DNA from: Limonium bicolor
Taxonomy: Eukaryota > Streptophyta > Magnoliopsida > Caryophyllales > Plumbaginaceae
DNA: 64,000 nt
Direction of reading: 5' to 3'
Assembly (NCBI GenBank): GCA_023374045.1
Contig: CM041779.1
Span: 300,090,167 to 300,154,166 of the forward strand
Part shown: in pieces, positions 57,718-64,000 of the stretch
Position numbering within the stretch: position 1 is the stretch's first letter
How the letters are laid out: each line of letters begins with the position of its first letter
Made by a program: the position numbers and the translations under genes
Notes under the pieces: model-generated
What the model saw: the letters and a program-made list of their open reading frames with translations, nothing else
Database searches by the model: none
Told to the model about the DNA's origin: nothing

Positions 57718-58494
57718 TTCTATGGAGGGTGATTTTTCGGTATGAGGGGGGGTCTATCTAAATATGGTTCTTGACTGAAAAGCCTAGATCCTAAAATGCC
57801 ATTTTGTGGAGGGTGAAAACCCGTTATTTTGGCATCCCTCAAATACCTACTCCATCGTCCGTCTTTCCCAGAAAGCATGAAGGAGAGTGCGAGTGTGCAC
57901 TACACCCGCTCTCGATGGGCCCCACGCGGACTTATGCCTCTATAAGGCGGAATTGACTAGAGTCGCCACCTAGTTTAACCTAAGGAACTAGGAAGGGAGG
58001 AGAAGGGTTCTAAGAACCGTTAATTGACTCTGATGATTTATTGCCTATGGATAGGGACTATCTGGTCATTTGCAGAGATTCTATTGTGGGTTCGCACTGG
58101 GTTACAGCCCTCAGAAGTGGCAACGACCACGACTTCGGATTGGTGCCCGAGGAAACCTCGGTCTCCAATTGTCGGGATTGTCTTCTTTCAAAACCTTATT
58201 AGAGAGATTCAATTAAAAGCCAAGATAGGATTAGGATGGGAAGAGAGTAAACGAGTGGATGAGGCAAGCTTTTCTGCCAAGCTAGTGCCAAGAAGAAGAA
58301 TTGACGAATTCGGATGAGTATAGAATGAAGATTTGGAAAGAGTCGGAGGTTGAGTGAATAGACAAGACTTGAAGTCTGATGGTTTAAAGTTTGTGGGAGC
58401 CGAAGAAGGTTTGAGTGTTTGAGAGATATGAAAGCCACCTTAGAGGGGGAAAAGAGTTTTTGTTTGGAATGGGGTCGCACCCTAGATGGGCTGC

Positions 58495-58534
58495 CTACGT
58501 ACTCAACTCCCTGTCGAGATCAGACATTACGTAG
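58495..58534 (-). other. Two-stem hairpin, outer 5' LTR
   Basis: Outer stem intact; inner stem CTCAAC/GTCGAG has one mismatch. Confidence 0.7.
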
Positions 58535-61500
58535 TTCAGATTTTTTGGAAGTTTTGAGGTTTTGAGATTCGGAGGAGTTTGGAGTTTCAAGAAGTTTCGG
58601 GTTTGTGGTGCTAGTCTGTGAGACGCTCGGGTCTGTAAGACGTTTGAAACCTTGAGATGTCAAAGTCTGTGAGACGCTCGGGGTCTGTGAGACACTCGGG
58701 TCTGTGAGACACTCGGGCCTGTGAGACAATCAAATCATTGGAGTGACAAAGTCTGTGAGACACTCGGGTCTATGAGACATTTAGAGAGTAGAGGAAATTG
58801 GAATTGAATTGAAATCAAAATTGAATTGAAGTTGAATGAATTTTGATTTGAATTGGAATTGAACTGAATTTTTGAATGAATTGGGAATTGAATTGAATTT
58901 TTGAATGAATTGGGAATTGAAATGAATTTTGAATGAACTAAAATTGAATTGAATTTTTGAATGACTTGGGAATGAAATGAATTTTGAATGAACTGAAATT
59001 GAATGAAATTTCGAATCGAATTGGAATTTAAAAGTCAGGTTGAATTTGGCCTGAATTGAATTGATTTGGACTGAATTGAATTGATTTGGGCCGAATTGAA
59101 TTGAATTGATTTTGGAATTGAACTTTGGTTGAATTTGCAATTGAATTTGGGTTGATTTGGACCTTTGAAAAGCGGGCCAGTTTGGGCCTTGAAGAATGGG
59201 ACAGGTCAGATATGGGTCAAGTTTTTTGGGCTTCAAAAAAATGGGTCTTGTTATTGGGCCTTAAAAATGGGCCGGAAGAGACATGTTAAATTGGCCCAAA
59301 TATGGGCCTTGAAAAGCGGGCCGGATTTGGGCCTTGGGTTTTGAATTGGGCTTTGGCTTGATTGGTGATTTGCTTGAGTTTGAATTTTGGGCTTGGAAGA
59401 ATGGGCCAGGTTAGTCTTGAAGTTTGCCTCATTTTGAAATAGAATTTGTCTTTTTGATTGTGAATTTTATTCTTGTCATTATGGAAGGTTTGGAAAGTTT
59501 TTTTTTATATACTAGGATAGATATTACCCACAAACAGGTACTACGACCTTAATGTGAGTAACATCTGCAAATTGTCCTAAGGCTTTTCTATAGAGGCACA
59601 CAGAAAATTGTGAACCCAAAACAATACATCTATTCTAAAATGAGTAGGTAACCTAAAAGGCTTCTAGGGTCATTTGTCTTATTAGCCCAGATCGGCTCAG
59701 CAGCAAATGATAAACAAATGAAGATAAAAACGCAACAAAGATTAATCAGATGAAACAAGATTAACAGACACATTAAACGGAATTCATAGCTCGTGTTGTA
59801 ATGGTCACAAATCTTTATTCTTTTACGGCTTGACAAACTAATTCACTTATACACAGGTGAGCATCCATCCATTTATAGCCTGATAAAAAATAAATAAATA
59901 AACTACCGTGCCAATAGAACCGTTGGCACAAGCTGTACATTCCCAATGTCTAGGTTAAAGTCCTAATAACAGGTTGCTCATGTTTATATTTCCCTTATTT
60001 GATTAGCATACTCTTAACTAGTCAAGAAACAAAAGAAAGCTGGGTAATCAAGACCTTAATCCAGCAGATAGAGAAACCTAAACAAAACTTGCATATTCAC
60101 ACAAATCTAATGAAAAACATGTACAAATTGTTTCTGAAACACAAACTGGGAAAGCTAGAACAATCAGAGACACGTCTTGGGTGGAGTGTACTAACATGCA
60201 CTTCAATCTATGTTGGAGGTTGTAGAAGTTAGGAATGAAATACCGAGGAAGACGATAAGATTTCCTACAAAGAAACCAAGTCACAAACCAAATGCACGTA
60301 AGAGTAGTGCGCTAGGACAATTAGATAAACACAAATGTGTGTGGAAAGAGTGTGTGAGTAGAAACGGAGCTTATCCTTGTAATGCGAGTCTGAACAGATG
60401 GGATATCACAGCTATGCGAAACAAACATGATATGCCGACATATCTGCACATAAAAAGGAAGAGCGATAGTCTCCTGCAAATAACTCATAGACAATACAAT
60501 AATATGGTCAGACAATGTTACATCATGAATATAAATTGACAAAACAGAGTGATGATATAACCTGTAATTCAAAAATCTACTCCAAGGGGTTATGGAAATA
60601 ACACACGAATTGCTAGTGCACGGGTAATTTAAAGCAGCAGAAATAATAATGAGTAGATGAGGTAATATGTGTGTGCCCATTGTTATCCAGGATGGCTATC
60701 TCCTTTCTGGGGTGACAACAAACCATCTCAGATCAGACCCAGACAGAATATAGAGAAACCACGCTGAATCAAAAGCGAACCATCACCCTAAATCAGGTTG
60801 ACCCAGGCAATATTTAGAGCTAGACAAGGAAATGAAAAAAAACACAGAGTGGAAAAAAAAGACTAGCATATGACCACAGAAAAAAAAAGAATGACAGGTC
60901 AGATTTGGGACTCGTATTCGTGGGAACAAACGGTAATAAGCGTAAGCATCAGTAAAACCCTGAGAACAGTAGTAATCACAAAAAAAATGCAAACATATAT
61001 TGTAACCAAGTTATTTCTGGTTCTTGCGCAGCTATGGTATCGATGAAGTATTCAGGTTCTGGGTTTTCTTGTTTTGCTTGGGGAAATCAAGGGAGGAAGA
61101 TGAGAATGGCCGATAAAAGGAAACAGAGGTAAGGAAGATGGCGATATAAGGGGTTATCGCTCTCAACACCGAATTCAAAGAACTGGAGAGGTTTAGCACT
61201 CGATTTCAGCTTGAAAATCGTGGAGGAAGGATGAGAATCGGCAACGATCCAGAGGACAAAGACCGTCGAGTGAGTTGACTCTTTACTTTCTTTTCGGTTT
61301 CGAATTTTCCTGAGCAATGAAGGTGGCGATTGGAGTTTTGGATCGGGAGGAGGAAAAGGATGATTGATGCATAGATGAGGGAGTTTTTTCAGGGTTTCTT
61401 TCTTCAGTGATGATGGTGGTGGAAGATGGTGTTGCTGGATTTTGTGGGCGAAATCACTCAACGGAGCAAAGTGGGTCGATGTGATGAGGAGGAGAGGGGT

Positions 61501-62141
61501 GCAGTGAGTATGTTCTTCGTTCGCCATGAGTGAAGAGAATGAAGGTGCACAAATACGTTCCTGGTTCACTAGTTGAAGAAGAAGGAGATTGTGTACTCCT
61601 CGTTCATCGGTTGAAGAAAAGGAAGAAGTAGACTGTAGAGCTTGTATATTTCCTTTTCGCCAGCTTCAGGTTGCGAATTACCGTGAGTATGAAAATGAAG
61701 AGAGTTGAGGCTACTACTTGTTTGCCAGTAGGATTGCAAATTACCGGTGAAGAGAATGAAAGGAGCGTGAGTGAAAGAAATGAAGGAGGGAGCTATGTGA
61801 TTCTCATTCACCAGTTTGATTTGGTAAAACTCTCGATAATTGAAGAGAATGAAGATCGAGAGAGTCTGTATAAACAGAGGAGAAGTTTTGGATCGGTGTC
61901 GCAGTATCCCTTATGTGTATATTGTGTACTGGAAAATGTGAGAGCAATATTAAGCTGCAGTAGGATCGGTCTCCAGGTTTTCCTCTGATTGTAGAAGATT
62001 GATCGAGTGTGAGTGGGAAGAAGAAAGTGAGGTGTGGCGGCTAGGTTTCCTTTTTTGAAGATGGAAATGATATCGAGAGAAGAAGATGATGAGAGCTGAG
62101 ACGTCGCCGGTCTTACTGGTTTCTAGGGTTATTGTTCCTCT

Positions 62142-62151
62142 GTTTTTATAG
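62142..62151 (-). promoter_or_regulatory. TATA box of the outer 5' LTR
   Basis: Minus strand CTATAAAAAC, about 395 bases from the sense start of the LTR. Predicted transcript start near 62115. Confidence 0.6.
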
Positions 62152-62233
62152 AAGAGAGATTGGAGTGTTAGGCTTTTTTGATTCGATGGATAAATAGAAA
62201 AGTGGAGTGGAGGATAAAAAAAATGCCTATCTA

Positions 62234-62300
62234 TCTAAGACTCGAACCCAGGACCCCTGGCCTCTCCTTTGCATAATCTAACCAATTGAGTTGTGACAGA
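62234..62300 (-). other. tRNA-like module 1 in U3 of the outer 5' LTR
   Basis: A-box-like CAACTCAATTGGTTAGA and B-box GGGTTCGAGTC, nearly identical to 27724-27790. Confidence 0.55.
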
Positions 62301-62366
62301 ATTGTAATATGTATGGAAGAATAAAAGATCTTCTATTGCGAGTTGAACTGAAAAAACAAAACATCC

Positions 62367-62440
62367 AGGCAACCTCTACAGGTTTTCAAACCGGGTTAAT
62401 TCATTCTAAACACAAATCATTAACCAGCTATGCTAACTCA
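62367..62440 (-). other. tRNA-like module 2 in U3 of the outer 5' LTR
   Basis: Counterpart of 27860-27935; the A-box TTAGCATAGCTGGTTAATG is kept, and the B-box is damaged (GGTTTGAAAACC). Confidence 0.45.
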
Positions 62441-62550
62441 AAACTCAATATGCACATGAATAAGTTTTGAAAGAAAGACAACGACCCTCTCATTTTATTT
62501 ATTTGTTGGAGTTTTCTTTATAGGGTGAGAATTTTGGTGTCTACACTACT

Positions 62551-63979
62551 TACAAATGATTTTCAATCAATTTTTCTCACACAACATTATTAAAAAACTC
62601 TTTTCAAAAACAGATTGCAAACAAATTTCAATCAACTTTTTTCACTGATATATCCACACTTGTTTTGAAACCAATTTTCAAGTTGATTTCCCAAATGAAT
62701 TTCAAATGATGATTTAGTCCCCATGTTGTGACCCGCTAATTTTGAAGTGCGACCCACCTTCAAGAGCAGCGGTTATTACAGTGGAGTGTACTAATCATTT
62801 CGTGCTTTCACAAAAGTGGTGGATTTTCACAAAGAATTTGTGCTCGATCATTCGCCTTTTCTTTCTCAAAAAATTCCCCTCATTTTCCTTGTTGGAGCAA
62901 GTGGAGCGCATGAAGGTCAATAACAACGGTTCAAGTCGAAAATCAGAGGAGCACCAACCTAAGTCGTGCGACATGAAGACTAGCAACCTCTTAAGTTCGA
63001 AATTGTTGAAAGTCAGAAGAACACCAACGCATATCTCTTGATCACAGTGTCACTTTGCTGCAAGAGCCCAAAGATGAGCGAGCAACCAAGAGCCAGAACT
63101 CAAGCGGACGGCCAATCAGGAGACCGAACATGAATGTTAGTCAGTCAGAATCTCGATGACAAAGTAGAAGAAGTTTTTAACACAAAACTCCCCCTTTAAT
63201 GACTTTTTAGGACTGATAATGTATAGGTTATCCCCTATGATTCTTTTCTCTCTTGTCATTTTTGAATAAACTGCATGTATAGATTTGTACATTCCCTCTG
63301 AATTTATTTAGATCAATGTGTATAGGGTTCCCCTAGTCCCTACCTTATTTGCGGATGACCGAGCATCAAAATGTCTACTGAGAAAATCCACCAATTCAAA
63401 AACACGTGTTTTCAAAACTATTTTTCTAAAAACTTGATTTCTTGTAGCACATACGACTCGCTTCTTCCCATTTTCAGTCAATTCACATGCATTAATCATG
63501 CATGAATCATTCTCATCTTAGAAAATTTGCATAATTAAATGTTTCTTTCCTAACATACGTCACACAAGCATTCATCCCATTTTTCAAGCATGCTAACATT
63601 CGCATGTGTCAGTTTCTTCCTTCTGTTGTGATGATCGTTTTGCAGGTGATTAACTCTCTTTGCTCATGAGTGAAAGCATGATCTTCTAAGTGGTAGCAAG
63701 AAATACCATGGATTCAAGCATTTTCCTATTCAGCATACCATGTACATAGAGACCAACAATAACAAAAAAGCATACATAAAAAAAAATAGCATCCAAAAAT
63801 CCAAAAAAATACTCATACGTCCAAAAATCTCAAAAAAGTGCATGCAGTCACTGTCATATCGTGGGACCACTATGCGGAAGTCGCCACTCCTTAAAAGTCC
63901 AAAACTGCAGGAGCCAATCATCAGCTGAACATCATTTCTCTCTCATCACTCCGGCAACTAGACCATCTTCGGGGCCGAC
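62551..63979 (+). mobile_element. Element C interior, continued
   Basis: Resumes after the outer element's right duplication. In reverse complement it follows the inner interior between about 42830 and 41410: TTTAGTCCCCATGTTGTGAC, the CACAAAAGTGGTGGATTTTC region, the TCAATGTGTATAGGGTTCCCC region and the AATCC/AAAA-rich tract (63765-63840). Plus-strand frame 62742-63041 is short and unrecognised. Similarity ends at 63979. Confidence 0.88.
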
Positions 63980-64000
63980 TGTAACACCCCTCTCCATAAT
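63980..64000. mobile_element. Probable start of another LTR at the window edge
   Basis: Element C's text breaks at 63979 and TGTAACACCCCTCTCC begins. It resembles the edge of the gypsy LTR of G (TGTAGCACCCCTACC at 13649), in the same orientation. Only 21 bases are visible. Confidence 0.45.

Larger units (their letters stand above)
49853..57720 (-). mobile_element. Outer element interior, 5' part
   Basis: Matches the inner interior in order: T2 remainder, ATGGCTCCGG array, hairpin, GAGACTAGGCA block (51565), TTTCGCCTTTGCCATGGGTG block (52227), G/T-rich GGATTTTTTGG tract (54955-55070) and leader near the primer site. The main difference is the hAT insertion at 53364-54816. The conserved leader frame is broken here (extra base in the TATCCGGTAAATAC region near 56910). 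No gag or pol frame is seen. Confidence 0.88.
23179..62545 (-). mobile_element. Outer giant-LTR element, complete, with nested insertions
   Basis: Bounded by a perfect five-base duplication CTACT (23174-23178 and 62546-62550). On the minus strand the 5' LTR is 62545-57721, the primer site 57717-57701, the interior runs leftwards, and the 3' LTR is 28036-23179. The interior is split by the inner element (29477-49847) and carries a hAT transposon (53364-54816). Without these, LTRs plus interior come to about 17.5 kb. The interior has no gag, protease, reverse transcriptase, RNase H or integrase frame, so the element would need proteins supplied by another element. Confidence 0.95.
57721..62545 (-). 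mobile_element. 5' LTR of the outer element (4825 bases)
   Basis: Ends CCCTCCATA instead of CCCTCCACA at 57721 (terminal CA mutated to TA), and at the other edge reads GAATTTTGGTGTCTACA with one T lost. Otherwise it parallels 23179-28036 throughout. Differences are sparse until about 61880, then many single-base losses appear up to 62545. Confidence 0.94.

Overview
The window is nuclear DNA of a flowering plant with a large, repeat-filled genome, probably a eudicot. I see no host gene. Almost every base lies in LTR retrotransposons inserted into each other, plus one hAT-type DNA transposon. No long coding frame exists, and the only recognisable proteins are decayed retrotransposon gag fragments and a decayed transposase zinc finger.

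One family dominates, called here the giant-LTR family. Its LTRs are 4.8-5.8 kb, start TGTAGACACC and end CCCTCCACA in the sense direction, and are followed by a three-base spacer and a primer-binding tract TGGCGACTCTGCTGGGG. The very long LTRs and this tract resemble Tat/Ogre-type Ty3/gypsy elements (inference). Internal regions are 7.7-9.3 kb of tandem arrays and non-coding DNA without gag or pol, so the copies look non-autonomous.

Layout. 1-12230: element D (minus strand), only its 3' LTR and part of its interior, split by a solo LTR of the same family at 5429-11204 (target duplication GCGGG). 12231-17531: broken end of another gypsy-type element G (minus), with a gag pseudogene, primer site and a 3.9 kb LTR. 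17532-18606: a Copia fragment K (minus) that G's LTR interrupts. 18607-19555: unassigned. 19556 to the window end: nested block. Element C (plus, oldest) is split by the outer element (23179-62545, minus, duplication CTACT). The outer element is split by the inner element (29477-49847, minus, duplication CGTAC). The inner element's 3' LTR is split by a foreign solo LTR S (31800-33564, duplication TACAA). A 1453-base hAT element with an 8-base duplication (CTGAAGAA) sits in the outer element at 53364-54816. C runs to 63979, where another LTR appears to begin.

Recurring structures of the giant-LTR family are a palindrome of about 100 bases over the 3' LTR/polypurine junction, a two-stem hairpin present in each LTR and once in the interior, tRNA-like A/B-box modules upstream of a TATA box in U3, and large minisatellites in the interior. 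Boundaries with target duplications were read base by base. Family assignments and functions of the structures are inference.
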